A stretch of DNA of 64,000 nucleotides, taken from an uncultured Pelagimonas sp. GTDB taxonomy: Bacteria; Pseudomonadota; Alphaproteobacteria; Rhodobacterales; Rhodobacteraceae. Under the pieces are notes generated by a model. That model worked only from the letters and a program-made list of their open reading frames with translations. It did not search any database and had not been told where the DNA came from. The stretch is taken from contig NZ_CANMKO010000009.1 of NCBI RefSeq assembly GCF_947498515.1, forward strand, positions 124,001 through 188,000. Reading direction: 5' to 3'. Below are positions 16,236 through 25,037 of the stretch, piece by piece. The position numbers and the translations under genes were made by a program. Every line of letters starts with the position of its first letter. Positions within the stretch are counted from its first letter, which is position 1.

Positions 16236-17039
16236 TTAGGAGTAGGCGATGATCAAAAGGACCACGCCAAGGATGACACGGTAAATGACGTAGGGCGTGA
16301 AGCTGACTGTCTTTAGGAGGCGCATCATCAGGGTCAGAGCTGCGAGCGCCGAAACAAAGGCCATCGCGGCAGCAATGGCCCCGTCGCGGGCGGCTTGAGC
16401 GTCGGCTGTGCTGGCGACTTCTAATCCCAGAAGTGTGCCCGAGGCGATGATGGTCGGGATCGACATCAACATCGATAGTTTGGCGGCGTCATGGCGTGTG
16501 TAGCCAAGTTTGCGCGCGCCGGTAATTGTGATGCCTGAGCGGGACGTGCCGGGGATGAGCGCGACGGCCTGCCATAGGCCCATAATCATCGCGTCTTTGA
16601 GGGTCCAATCAGTCTCGGTCTTGATTTCGGGTCCGGTGCGGTCGGCCCAGTAAAGAACAAGACCGAATCCCAGCATGGTCCAACCGATAACCGCGGTTGA
16701 GCGCATCATATCGTTAAGCCCTGTGAGTTTCAGGAACAGCCCAGCGAGAATGACGGGAATGGTTGCTATAATCAAAAGGAAGGCGAGCCGCGCCCCCGGG
16801 GTGTCTGCTTTGCCGACTAGGAGCCGGGGCAGGCCAAGTAAAACTTGTTTAACATCCGCCCAAAAGTAGAGGATGACCGCGAACAACGTGCCGACGTGGA
16901 CGGCGACATCGATGACCTGTCCTTGGTCCTGAGCGCCAGTGAGATTCGGAAGAAGAATCAGGTGCCCAGAGGAAGAAACCGGTAGAAATTCGGTAATACC
17001 TTGGATCAAAGCGAGAATTAGCAAATAGGTATAGGTCAT
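16236..17039 (-). CDS. uppP: Undecaprenyl-diphosphate phosphatase UppP (BacA)
   Basis: A 267-residue polytopic membrane protein of normal family length. The first conserved region is LIQGITEFLPVSSSGHLILL with the catalytic Glu-containing motif, and the second is PGTSRSGITITGARKLGYTR. It dephosphorylates undecaprenyl diphosphate on the outer face of the inner membrane, recycling the carrier lipid for cell-wall synthesis; overproduction gives bacitracin resistance. The ATG is at 17039. It is convergent with rlmH and divergent from gltD. Confidence 0.96.
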   Translation of the reverse strand: MTYTYLLILALIQGITEFLPVSSSGHLILLPNLTGAQDQGQVIDVAVHVGTLFAVILYFWADVKQVLLGLPRLLVGKADTPGARLAFLLIIATIPVILAGLFLKLTGLNDMMRSTAVIGWTMLGFGLVLYWADRTGPEIKTETDWTLKDAMIMGLWQAVALIPGTSRSGITITGARKLGYTRHDAAKLSMLMSIPTIIASGTLLGLEVASTADAQAARDGAIAAAMAFVSALAALTLMMRLLKTVSFTPYVIYRVILGVVLLIIAYS

Positions 17040-17170
17040 TGGCTTAGCCCAAAGCTACAATTTCGCATGTGTATAACCTATTGTATTCTTTTGGAAAGCT
17101 TTATGTTAAGTCCGAATGGGACCTTTAAAGCGCATCTAAACCTAGGTTTGAACTGTGATGTCCGTGTGAC

Positions 17171-17211
17171 AAAGTGAATAAGGGTCAGCTTTACTGACTT
17201 TTATTCACTTT
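17171..17211. promoter_or_regulatory. Long hairpin in the gltD leader region
   Basis: The left arm AAAGTGAATAAGGGTCAG (17171-17188) and right arm CTGACTTTTATTCACTTT (17194-17211) pair over 18 positions around a 5-base loop CTTTA. Sixteen are Watson-Crick pairs and two are G-T. It ends 54 bases before the gltD start, in the space between divergent uppP and gltD. No long T-run follows, so it is not a simple terminator. It could be a 5' leader stem of gltD mRNA or a dimeric operator. Confidence 0.75.
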
Positions 17212-17265
17212 CAGGCTTGTATATGCAGGCCCGACCCAAGTTCTTTCGAGAAAGAGGCAATGCCG

Positions 17266-18702
17266 ATGGCCAAGCAGCCGATGCTCAAGTTTGTGAATGT
17301 AGATCGTGATATGCCGGAGAAGCGGGATGCTGATCTGCGCAACCAGGATTTCGATGAGATCTATGCGGAGTTCGCCGCGGCGAAAGCTGAGGAGCAGGCG
17401 AGCCGCTGTAGCCAATGTGGTGTCCCCTATTGTCAGAGCCACTGCCCGCTGCACAACAATATTCCTGACTGGCTGCGCCTTACGGCGACCGGCCGTTTGG
17501 AAGAGGCCTATCAGGTCAGCCAAGCCACCAACACCTTTCCGGAAATCTGTGGCCGTATCTGCCCACAGGACCGTTTGTGCGAAGGCAACTGCGTGATCGA
17601 ACAGTCCGGCCACGGCACTGTGACCATCGGGTCGGTTGAGAAGTACATCACTGATACTGCTTGGGAAAAAGGCTGGGTCAAGCCTGTGACCCCCACCCAT
17701 GAGCGCACCGAAAGCGTTGGCATCATCGGCGCTGGCCCCGGTGGCCTTGCGGCGGCGGATATGCTGCGCCGCGCCGGTGTGCAGGTCACGGTTTATGACC
17801 GCTATGACCGCGCAGGCGGCCTTCTGACCTATGGTATCCCCGGCTTTAAGCTGGAAAAAGACATTGTCATGCGTCGCAACAAACAGCTGGAAGACAGCGG
17901 TGTTGAGTTTGTGATGAACTGCGAAATCGGCAAGGACGTGTCCTTTGCGGAGCTGCGTGAAAAGCATGATGCGATCATCGTCGCCACAGGCGTTTACAAG
18001 AGCCGTGACCTTGGTGGGCCGGGTGCCGGTGCCACGGGTATCGTCAAGGCGATCGACTATCTAACTGCTTCTAATCGTGCAGCAAATTTTGGTGACACGG
18101 TTGCGGAATTTGAGAGCGGCGAGCTTAATGCTGAGGGCAAAAAGGTTGTTGTCATCGGTGGGGGTGATACGGCGATGGACTGTGTGCGCACAGCCATTCG
18201 TCAGGGCGCGACAAGCGTCAAATGTCTCTATCGTCGTGACCGCGCCAACATGCCGGGATCGCAGCGCGAAACCCAAAACGCCGAAGAAGAAGGCGTTCAG
18301 TTTGAATGGCTGACCGCGCCCAAAGGTTTCAAAGGTGACGCAGTTGAAGCGGTGATCGTTGAGAAAATGCGCCTTGGGGCCCCGGATGCGTCGGGCCGCC
18401 AAAGCCCTGAAGTTATTGACGGTTCTGAGTATGATGAGCCTGCTGACCTTGTGATCAAGGCGCTTGGCTTCTCCCCCGAGGACCTGCCAACACTTTGGGA
18501 TCAACCCGAGCTGGAAGTGACCCGTTGGGGCACCATCAAGGCCGAGTTCACCACAGGCCGCACGGCAATGCCGGGCGTCTATGCCATTGGCGATATCGTG
18601 CGTGGCGCGAGCCTTGTTGTCTGGGCGATCCGCGACGGGCGCGACTGTGTCGAGGCGGTGTTAACCGACCTTAACGCCAAGGCCGCCGTCGCCGCTGAGT
18701 GA
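17266..18702 (+). CDS. gltD: Glutamate synthase (NADPH) small subunit
   Basis: A 478-residue iron-sulfur flavoprotein that passes electrons from NADPH to the large subunit. The N-terminal domain has two cysteine clusters (CSQCGVPYCQSHCPLHNNIP; CGRICPQDRLCEGNC) for 4Fe-4S centres. It is followed by FAD-binding GAGPGGLAAADML and NADPH-binding GGGDTAMDCVRTA, and ends with the FAD motif YAIGDIVRGASLVVWAI. The ATG at 17266 (MAKQPMLKFV) is chosen over 17260 because AGAGG lies 8 bases upstream of it and the family begins so. gltB lies about 1.3 kb further on, behind two GFA genes. Confidence 0.96.
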   Translation: MAKQPMLKFVNVDRDMPEKRDADLRNQDFDEIYAEFAAAKAEEQASRCSQCGVPYCQSHCPLHNNIPDWLRLTATGRLEEAYQVSQATNTFPEICGRICPQDRLCEGNCVIEQSGHGTVTIGSVEKYITDTAWEKGWVKPVTPTHERTESVGIIGAGPGGLAAADMLRRAGVQVTVYDRYDRAGGLLTYGIPGFKLEKDIVMRRNKQLEDSGVEFVMNCEIGKDVSFAELREKHDAIIVATGVYKSRDLGGPGAGATGIVKAIDYLTASNRAANFGDTVAEFESGELNAEGKKVVVIGGGDTAMDCVRTAIRQGATSVKCLYRRDRANMPGSQRETQNAEEEGVQFEWLTAPKGFKGDAVEAVIVEKMRLGAPDASGRQSPEVIDGSEYDEPADLVIKALGFSPEDLPTLWDQPELEVTRWGTIKAEFTTGRTAMPGVYAIGDIVRGASLVVWAIRDGRDCVEAVLTDLNAKAAVAAE

Positions 18703-18710
18703 TCTAGGGA

Positions 18711-18860
18711 CGGGCAATCAGTCCAAAACCCATCGTCGATGGGGGAGATTGCCCCGCCCAAAATCCGGCCCCCACGTGGGGTGATTTTGGCAATCTGTGC
18801 AAAACACCCCGCGTTTGGGGGAGATTGCCCCGAAACCAAGCCGCAGCCCCGGATGGGGGG
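18711..18860. repeat. Array of related nested palindromes after gltD
   Basis: Three or four imperfect palindromes of about 35-45 bases follow one another. Unit 1 has GGGCAATC/GATTGCCC (18712-18754) around CCCATCG/CGATGGG. Unit 2 has CCAAAATC/GATTTTGG (18758-18790) around the perfect CCCCACGTGGGG. Unit 3 has GGCAATC/GATTGCC (18789-18829) around CCCC/GGGG. Unit 4 keeps only CCCC/GGGG and a CGATT end. Units 1 and 3 also share the linker CAAAAC and the end GGGGGAGATTGCCCCG. The array fills the space between gltD and the first GFA gene. Confidence 0.75.
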
Positions 18861-18936
18861 CGATTCAAGATTAACACAGCTTAAGCGGCAGAGGGGTTGA
18901 CCCAAACACCGCCAAACCTTGCGAAAGGGTAAAGCA

Positions 18937-19380
18937 ATGACAGAGAAGATGGGAGGATGCATGTGCGGAGCGGTTCGTTTCACGGCGCGTGATGTGCCGA
19001 CCAAATTCGGGGCCTGTCATTGTGAGATGTGTCGCCGCTGGACCGGATCGGCCTTGCTTGGGGTGACGGTGCCCGAGGGTAATGTCAGCTGGGATGATGA
19101 AACGCATTTGAAGCGGATCACGTCGAGCCATTGGGCCGAGCGTGGGTTTTGTGACCAATGCGGGTCGGGGATGTTTTTCCGGGTGACGATGCAAGGCGAG
19201 TGGTCGGGCAACCTTGAGTTTCCGATTGGCGTGTTTGACGACCCAAATGGGTTTGAGATGAGCAACGAGATTTACATCGACCACAAGCCCGACAGCTTTG
19301 CCTATGCGGGCGAGGGGCGGACGGTTTTGACGCGGGCGGATTGTGTCGCGAAGTTTGGTGTTTTGGATGAGGGGGCGTGA
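18937..19380 (+). CDS. GFA (Gfa-like/Mss4-fold) family protein, copy 1
   Basis: A 147-residue zinc protein of the glutathione-dependent formaldehyde-activating (GFA) family. The zinc and structural cysteines are in GGCMCGAVRF, CHCEMCRRWTGSA and CDQCGSGMFF. Family members are proposed to help form S-hydroxymethylglutathione, but most have no proven substrate. The ATG at 18937 is preferred to a TTG six codons earlier. A second, diverged GFA gene follows at 19606, about 40% similar by eye, suggesting an old duplication between gltD and gltB. Confidence 0.9.
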   Translation: MTEKMGGCMCGAVRFTARDVPTKFGACHCEMCRRWTGSALLGVTVPEGNVSWDDETHLKRITSSHWAERGFCDQCGSGMFFRVTMQGEWSGNLEFPIGVFDDPNGFEMSNEIYIDHKPDSFAYAGEGRTVLTRADCVAKFGVLDEGA

Positions 19381-19605
19381 GGATGATCACTGAGGGACGC
19401 GCCCGAGCCTGGGTGGGCGCTTGTGACGGTGTTTCATCGAGAAGCATCTCGGTCGTGCCTAACTTTGATTGGCTATCCAGCATCGAGAATGCGCCCTCCC
19501 GTCACGCGAAAAGCGTGCCGACGACTTTGGCGCACCTTTGGGTGCGACGGGACGGTCGGGCGCGGCCCGGCCTGAAGGCCGGGCGGTACGATGCGGAGGT
19601 CCGTT
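19381..19605. other. Intergenic stretch with hairpins between the GFA genes
   Basis: This 225-base gap holds no convincing gene. A strong stem GCCCGGCC/GGCCGGGC with a TGAA loop occupies 19565-19584, and a smaller GCACC/GGTGC stem precedes it near 19530-19545. The stem lies just before the ribosome site (GGAGG, 19595-19599) of the second GFA gene and could lower its translation or end readthrough from the first. Confidence 0.55.
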
Positions 19606-20055
19606 ATGTCTGAGAAAACCGGACAATGCCTCTGTGGTGCTGTCAAATTGACGGCGAAGAATGTGCCGAGCACGTTCAACATCTGCTATTGCGACATGTG
19701 CAAACGCTGGGCCGGTGGCCGCTGGATGGGGCTTCATGTTCCCAAAGGTGACTTGGCCGTGACGGGCATGGATGCGGTCACGACGATTGTCTCTTCGGAC
19801 TGGGCAGAGCGCGCGTTTTGCAACACATGCGGCAGTTCGCTTTGGTACAAACTGACCGAGGGGCCATATGCGGATGCTTGTAGCATTAGCGTTGGCCTTT
19901 TGGATGACACCAGCGATCTGACGCTGAAGAACGAATATTACACTGATCGAAAAACCTGTGCTTACGATTTCCCCAAAGGGCGTAAGCAACTGACCGAGGC
20001 GGAAGTGCTAGCACTGTTTGCGCCCACTGACGCCGAAGAAGGAGAGCCAGAATGA
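19606..20055 (+). CDS. GFA (Gfa-like/Mss4-fold) family protein, copy 2
   Basis: A 149-residue protein of the same zinc family, with GQCLCGAVKL, CYCDMCKRWAGG and CNTCGSSLWYK. The ATG at 19606 has GGAGG six bases upstream. Its stop overlaps the gltB start in an ATGA junction, so it is translationally coupled to glutamate synthase. The coupling suggests a shared expression need, but no role for GFA proteins in nitrogen assimilation is known to me. Confidence 0.9.
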   Translation: MSEKTGQCLCGAVKLTAKNVPSTFNICYCDMCKRWAGGRWMGLHVPKGDLAVTGMDAVTTIVSSDWAERAFCNTCGSSLWYKLTEGPYADACSISVGLLDDTSDLTLKNEYYTDRKTCAYDFPKGRKQLTEAEVLALFAPTDAEEGEPE

Positions 20056-23000
20056 CCAAATATGATGAAAATTGGGTCGCAGCCGAGAAAGCCAAGCGCG
20101 CATGGATGGCCGAAAACGGCCTTTATGACGAAAGCGAAGAGCATTCGTCTTGTGGTGTTGGTTTGGCGGTGTCGATTGATGGCAAGCCGAGCCGCAAGGT
20201 GGTTGAGGCCGGTATCACTGCGCTGAAAGCGATTTGGCACCGCGGCGCGGTTGATGCCGACGGCAAGACCGGTGACGGCGCGGGCATTCACGTGCAAATC
20301 CCGGTGAATTTCTTTTACGATCAGGTCGAGCGCACAGGGCACCGCCCGCGCAAAGATGAGCTGATTGCGGTGGGGCAGGTGTTCCTGCCACGTACCGATT
20401 TTGGCGCGCAAGAGACATGCCGGACCATCGTGGAAACCGAAGTTCTGCGCATGGGGTACTACATTTATGGCTGGCGCCATGTGCCGGTGCATGTGGCGTG
20501 CTTGGGTGAGAAGGCCAATGCGACCCGCCCTGAGATCGAGCAGATTTTGATCTCGAACTCTAAGGGTGTGGACGAAGAGCAGTTTGAGCGTGAGCTTTAT
20601 GTGATCCGTCGCCGGATTGAAAAGGCGGCTGCGGCTGCGGCCGTGGGTGAGCTTTATATTGCGTCGCTGTCGTGCCGGTCGATCATTTACAAGGGCATGA
20701 TGTTGGCCGAGCAGGTGGCGGAGTTCTATCCCGACCTGCAGGACGAGCGGTTTGAATCGTCTTTCGCGATTTATCACCAGCGGTATTCGACCAACACCTT
20801 CCCGCAGTGGTGGTTGGCACAGCCGTTCCGCATGTTGGCGCATAACGGCGAGATCAACACGCTTAAGGGCAACGTCAACTGGATGAAATCGCACGAGATC
20901 CGCATGGCGTCGGCGTCGTTTGGTGATTTCGCAGAAGACATCAAGCCGATCATTTCCAACGGCGCGTCGGATTCGGCGGCTTTGGATGGGGTGTTTGAGG
21001 TGCTGGTGCGCGCGGGTCGTAGCGCCCCGATGGCGAAAACCATGTTGGTCCCTGAAAGCTGGTCCAAGCAGGCGGTGGAATTGCCGCAGGCGTGGCGCGA
21101 TATGTATAGCTATTGCAACGGTGTGATGGAGCCATGGGATGGCCCGGCCGCCTTGGCGATGACCGATGGCCGTTGGGTTTGTGGTGGTCTTGACCGGAAT
21201 GGTCTGCGCCCGATGCGTTATGTTGTGACCGGTGACGGGATGCTGATCGCCGGGTCGGAAACCGGGATGGTGCCGACCGATGAGGGCACGGTTCGCGAAA
21301 AAGGCGCGCTTGGGCCGGGTCAGATGATTGCGGTCGATATGAAAGACGGCAAGCTCTACCACGACACTGAAATCAAAGACCGCCTGTCTTCGGCGCTGCC
21401 GTTTGGCGAGTGGGTTCAAAAGATCACCGAGCTTGACGGGCCATTGGGTGCGTTGACCGAGAAGGCGATGTTTGAGGGCGCGGAATTGCGCACCCGTCAG
21501 ATCGCCGCCGGCTATAGTGTTGAAGAGCTTGAGCAAATCCTTGCGCCGATGGCCGAGGATGGCAAAGAAACGTTGGCCTCGATGGGGGATGACACCCCAA
21601 GCGCGGTTCTGTCGAAGAAATACCGCCCGCTGAGCCATTATTTCCGTCAGAACTTTAGCCAGGTGACCAACCCGCCGATCGATTCATTGCGCGAATATCG
21701 CGTCATGTCGCTTAAGACGCGGTTCGGAAACCTCAAGAACGTTTTGGATGAAAGCAGCGCGCAGACCGAGATTTTGGTTCTGGACACGCCGTTTGTTGGC
21801 AACGCTCAGTTTGATGAGCTGCAAAAGCAGTTCAACTCGCCCTGTGTGACCATTGATTGTACCTTTGAAGCGGGTTCCGGTGCGCTTCGCGAAGGCTTGG
21901 ATCGTATCCGTTCGGAAGCCGAAGACGCGGTGCGCTCGGGTTCCGGCCACATCATCCTAACCGACGAAAACGTTGGCGCGGACAAAGTGGCGATGCCGAT
22001 GATCTTGGCCACCAGCGCGGTGCATAGCCATCTGACCCGCAAGGGCCTTCGGACCTTCTGTAGCCTCAACGTGCGCAGCGCCGAATGTATCGACCCGCAT
22101 TACTTTGCGGTTCTGATCGGCTCGGGTGCGACCGTGGTCAACGCCTATCTGGCCGAAGACAGCCTTGCCGACCGGATCAATCGCGGGTTGCTTGACCTGA
22201 CCTTGACCGAAGCCGTTGCGAAGTATCGCGAAGCGGTGGATCAGGGCCTTCTCAAGATCATGTCCAAAATGGGGATTTCGGTGATTTCCTCCTATCGTGG
22301 TGGTTTGAACTTTGAGGCCGTTGGCCTGTCGCGGGCGATGTGTGCAGAATTCTTCCCCGGCATGATCAGCCGTATTTCTGGCATCGGCCTTGGCGGTTTG
22401 CAGAAAAAAGCCGAAGAAATCCACGCCTTGGCCTATGCCAATGGTCAGGATGTCTTGCCGATTGGTGGTTTTTACAAAGCGCGTAAATCCGGTGAAACCC
22501 ACGCGTGGGGCGCACAGACCATGCATTTGCTGCAATCGGCCTGTGACCGTGCCAGCTATGAGATGTGGAAGACCTATTCCAAAGCGATGCAGGCCAACCC
22601 GCCGATCCATCTTCGCGATCTGTTGGCGATCAAGCCCTTGGGCGAGCCGATCAACATCGAAGAAGTGGAAAGCATCACTTCGATCCGCAAGCGTTTCGTG
22701 ACGCCGGGCATGTCCCTTGGCGCGCTGTCGCCTGAGGCGCATAAAACGCTTAACGTGGCGATGAACCGGATCGGTGCAAAGTCGGATTCCGGTGAGGGCG
22801 GCGAAGATCCGGCACATTTTGTACCGGAGCCAAATGGCGACAACCCGAGTGCGAAGATCAAGCAGGTGGCCTCGGGTCGGTTTGGTGTCACAGCCGAATA
22901 TCTGAACCACTGTGAAGAGCTTGAGATCAAGGTAGCTCAGGGCGCGAAACCCGGTGAGGGTGGTCAGCTTCCGGGGATGAAAGTCACCGATCTGATTGCG

Positions 23001-24587
23001 CGTCTGCGCCATTCGACCAAAGGCGTGACGCTTATTTCGCCGCCTCCGCATCACGACATCTATTCGATCGAAGACCTTGCGCAGCTGATCTATGACCTTA
23101 AGCAGATCAACCCGCGCTGTAAGGTGACGGTGAAATTGGTGGCGTCCTCGGGCGTTGGCACAATTGCCGCCGGTGTGGCCAAGGCCGAGGCCGATGTGAT
23201 CCTGATTTCGGGTCACAATGGCGGCACAGGTGCCTCGCCTGCGACCTCGATCAAACACGCCGGTTTGCCATGGGAAATGGGTCTGACCGAAGCGCATCAG
23301 GTTCTGGCGATGAACAAGCTGCGCGACCGGGTGACATTGCGGACCGATGGCGGTTTGCGCACCGGGCGTGACATTGTCATGGCGGCGATGCTGGGGGCCG
23401 AGGAGTATGGTATCGGCACCGCGGCGCTGATCGCGATGGGCTGTATCATGGTCCGTCAGTGTCAGTCCAACACCTGCCCGGTTGGGGTTTGTACGCAGGA
23501 TCAAGACCTGCGCGACAAGTTCACCGGTTCGGCGGATAAGGTTGTGAACCTGATCACCTTCTACGCACAAGAAGTGCGTGAGATTTTGGCCTCGATTGGT
23601 GCCAAAACCTTGGACGAAGTGATTGGCCGTGCTGATCTGTTGTCTCAGGTGTCGCGTGGGTCCGAGCATCTGGATGACCTGGATTTGAACCCGTTGTTGA
23701 TCCGTGTCGATGGGTCGGATGACATCGTTTATGACCGGGATCGTGGTCGTAACGAGGTGCCTGATACGCTAGATGCGGAGATCGTGCGCGACGCGGCCCG
23801 CTTCCTTGAGGATGGGGAGAAGATGCAGCTGTCTTATGCGGTGATGAACACCCATCGGACCGTGGGCACACGGACATCGAGCCACATCGTGCAGAAGTTC
23901 GGCATGCGCAACGCGTTGCAGCCCGATCATTTGCACGTCAAGCTGACCGGCTCGGCGGGTCAGTCGTTGGGGGCCTTTGCGGCACCGGGGCTGAAGATCG
24001 AAGTGTCGGGTGATGCGAACGACTATGTTGGCAAGGGCCTTTCGGGGGGCACGGTTGTTGTGCGTCCACCGTTGGTGTCGCCGCTGACCGCGTCGGAAAA
24101 CACCATCATCGGCAACACGGTTTTGTACGGTGCGACAGACGGTTACCTGTTTGCAGCGGGCCGCGCCGGTGAGCGTTTTGCGGTTCGGAACTCGGGTGCG
24201 AGCGTGGTGATTGAGGGCTGTGGCAGCAACGGTTGTGAATATATGACCGGTGGTGTTGCGGTGATCCTTGGCTCGATCGGGGCGAACTTTGGCGCGGGGA
24301 TGACCGGCGGCATGGCGTATCTTTATGACCCTGAAGGTTTGGCCGATGATCTGATGAACATGGAAGGTTTGGTAACCTGTCCGGTGGTGACGCCGGAATG
24401 GGAAGCCCAGCTTTTGGGATTGATCGAGCGCCATGTGGCCGAGACCCGGAGCCGCAAGGGTGAGGAAATCTTGCAGAACTGGGATCTTGAGAAGGCCAAT
24501 TTCGTGCAGGTTTGCCCGAAGGAGATGTTGGACAAGATCAAGCACCCGCTTGGGATTGAGGATCAACTGGCCGTTCCTGCGGAGTAA
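20052..24587 (+). CDS. gltB: Glutamate synthase (NADPH) large subunit
   Basis: A 1511-residue enzyme that makes two glutamates from glutamine and 2-oxoglutarate. A 33-residue propeptide precedes Cys34 (SSCGVGLAV), the N-terminal nucleophile of the class II glutaminase domain (to about 430). A central domain follows, then the FMN synthase domain (about 830-1200) with GGEDPAHF, ISGHNGGTGASP and the 3Fe-4S cysteines of CIMVRQCQSNTCPVGVC. The C-terminal part is the GXGXG beta-helix (GANFGAGMTGGMAYLYDPEG). All key residues are present. The ATG overlaps the stop of GFA copy 2. Several long antisense frames here are shadows. Confidence 0.98.
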   Translation: MTKYDENWVAAEKAKRAWMAENGLYDESEEHSSCGVGLAVSIDGKPSRKVVEAGITALKAIWHRGAVDADGKTGDGAGIHVQIPVNFFYDQVERTGHRPRKDELIAVGQVFLPRTDFGAQETCRTIVETEVLRMGYYIYGWRHVPVHVACLGEKANATRPEIEQILISNSKGVDEEQFERELYVIRRRIEKAAAAAAVGELYIASLSCRSIIYKGMMLAEQVAEFYPDLQDERFESSFAIYHQRYSTNTFPQWWLAQPFRMLAHNGEINTLKGNVNWMKSHEIRMASASFGDFAEDIKPIISNGASDSAALDGVFEVLVRAGRSAPMAKTMLVPESWSKQAVELPQAWRDMYSYCNGVMEPWDGPAALAMTDGRWVCGGLDRNGLRPMRYVVTGDGMLIAGSETGMVPTDEGTVREKGALGPGQMIAVDMKDGKLYHDTEIKDRLSSALPFGEWVQKITELDGPLGALTEKAMFEGAELRTRQIAAGYSVEELEQILAPMAEDGKETLASMGDDTPSAVLSKKYRPLSHYFRQNFSQVTNPPIDSLREYRVMSLKTRFGNLKNVLDESSAQTEILVLDTPFVGNAQFDELQKQFNSPCVTIDCTFEAGSGALREGLDRIRSEAEDAVRSGSGHIILTDENVGADKVAMPMILATSAVHSHLTRKGLRTFCSLNVRSAECIDPHYFAVLIGSGATVVNAYLAEDSLADRINRGLLDLTLTEAVAKYREAVDQGLLKIMSKMGISVISSYRGGLNFEAVGLSRAMCAEFFPGMISRISGIGLGGLQKKAEEIHALAYANGQDVLPIGGFYKARKSGETHAWGAQTMHLLQSACDRASYEMWKTYSKAMQANPPIHLRDLLAIKPLGEPINIEEVESITSIRKRFVTPGMSLGALSPEAHKTLNVAMNRIGAKSDSGEGGEDPAHFVPEPNGDNPSAKIKQVASGRFGVTAEYLNHCEELEIKVAQGAKPGEGGQLPGMKVTDLIARLRHSTKGVTLISPPPHHDIYSIEDLAQLIYDLKQINPRCKVTVKLVASSGVGTIAAGVAKAEADVILISGHNGGTGASPATSIKHAGLPWEMGLTEAHQVLAMNKLRDRVTLRTDGGLRTGRDIVMAAMLGAEEYGIGTAALIAMGCIMVRQCQSNTCPVGVCTQDQDLRDKFTGSADKVVNLITFYAQEVREILASIGAKTLDEVIGRADLLSQVSRGSEHLDDLDLNPLLIRVDGSDDIVYDRDRGRNEVPDTLDAEIVRDAARFLEDGEKMQLSYAVMNTHRTVGTRTSSHIVQKFGMRNALQPDHLHVKLTGSAGQSLGAFAAPGLKIEVSGDANDYVGKGLSGGTVVVRPPLVSPLTASENTIIGNTVLYGATDGYLFAAGRAGERFAVRNSGASVVIEGCGSNGCEYMTGGVAVILGSIGANFGAGMTGGMAYLYDPEGLADDLMNMEGLVTCPVVTPEWEAQLLGLIERHVAETRSRKGEEILQNWDLEKANFVQVCPKEMLDKIKHPLGIEDQLAVPAE

Positions 24588-24592
24588 GTTAG

Positions 24593-24702
24593 AGCCTGTT
24601 CAGTTCAAATGAATTCACCTAGCAGAGCGAACGCGTTGTGCTTTGCAAACGCTGCCTCGCGCTGCTGAGTGAATGCTTGAATCCGATCAAACTGAACACG
24701 CT
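24593..24702. repeat. 110-base imperfect inverted repeat after gltB
   Basis: The ends AGCCTGTTCAGTT (24593-24605) and AACTGAACACGCT (24690-24702) are complementary with one mismatch. Inside, GAATTCACCTAGCAGAGCGA pairs with the copy near 24658-24677 at about 16 of 20 positions, with some unpaired bases on the right arm. The loop holds a smaller stem, GCGTT/AACGC. No ORF lies inside. It looks like a small non-autonomous mobile element or a structured RNA; it begins 6 bases after the gltB stop. Confidence 0.6.
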
Positions 24703-24774
24703 GTAGACGGGTGCGGCGCTATTTGCGATGCAAAGGCGCCCCGCCCACCGTCCCATTTGGCGCTAAAGATAAAG

Positions 24775-24802
24775 CCCCGCTGACTTTGGTCGGCGGGGTT
24801 TT
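24775..24802 (+). terminator. Intrinsic terminator downstream of gltB
   Basis: CCCCGCTGAC (24775-24784) pairs with GTCGGCGGGG (24789-24798) over ten positions, one of them T-G, around the loop TTTG. TTTT follows. It is about 190 bases after gltB and beyond the 110-base inverted repeat, so transcription of gltB may run through that element. Confidence 0.85.
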
Positions 24803-24964
24803 GCATTACGCAGGGTAAATTACCTTGATTTTGCCACAAATCCGGCACGCCTCCGGCAGGATTGGTGAGCAGGGTTAACGTATTGCAAAAGTGTGGGTGA
24901 CGAGTGACCCAGTATTGTTTGAAAATGTTGCCCGGATGCCCCTGGTTTATTCAGTCCGGGATAG

Positions 24965-24996
24965 GGCACCCCGCGTCTGTGGGGTGCCGCGCTTTT
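24965..24996 (+). terminator. Hairpin with T-run before mtgA
   Basis: GGCACCCC (24965-24972) and GGGGTGCC (24981-24988) flank an 8-base loop, and GCGCTTTT follows. It sits 42 bases before the mtgA start. No gene precedes it closely, so it could be a second terminator for gltB or a leader attenuator for mtgA. The remaining bases 24803-24964 show nothing I can name. Confidence 0.5.
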
Positions 24997-25037
24997 CAGG
25001 TTTTGAGTCTGGTGTGTGGGCGGTATAGAACGTGATT

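Noticed and set aside
18711-18860. CRISPR array
   Set aside because: The units differ from each other, spacing is uneven, and no cas genes are near; they are palindromes, not identical repeats.
19377-19613. 78-codon ORF between the two GFA genes
   Set aside because: Mostly hairpin sequence, no ribosome site, and it overlaps the start of GFA copy 2.
19962-24566. Several long antisense ORFs (up to 570 codons) opposite gltB
   Set aside because: They mirror the third-position GC bias of gltB, lack ribosome sites and have His/Arg-rich, low-plausibility sequences.
24593-24702. Complete insertion sequence
   Set aside because: No transposase ORF lies in or beside the inverted repeat, so only a MITE-like or RNA structure is supported.
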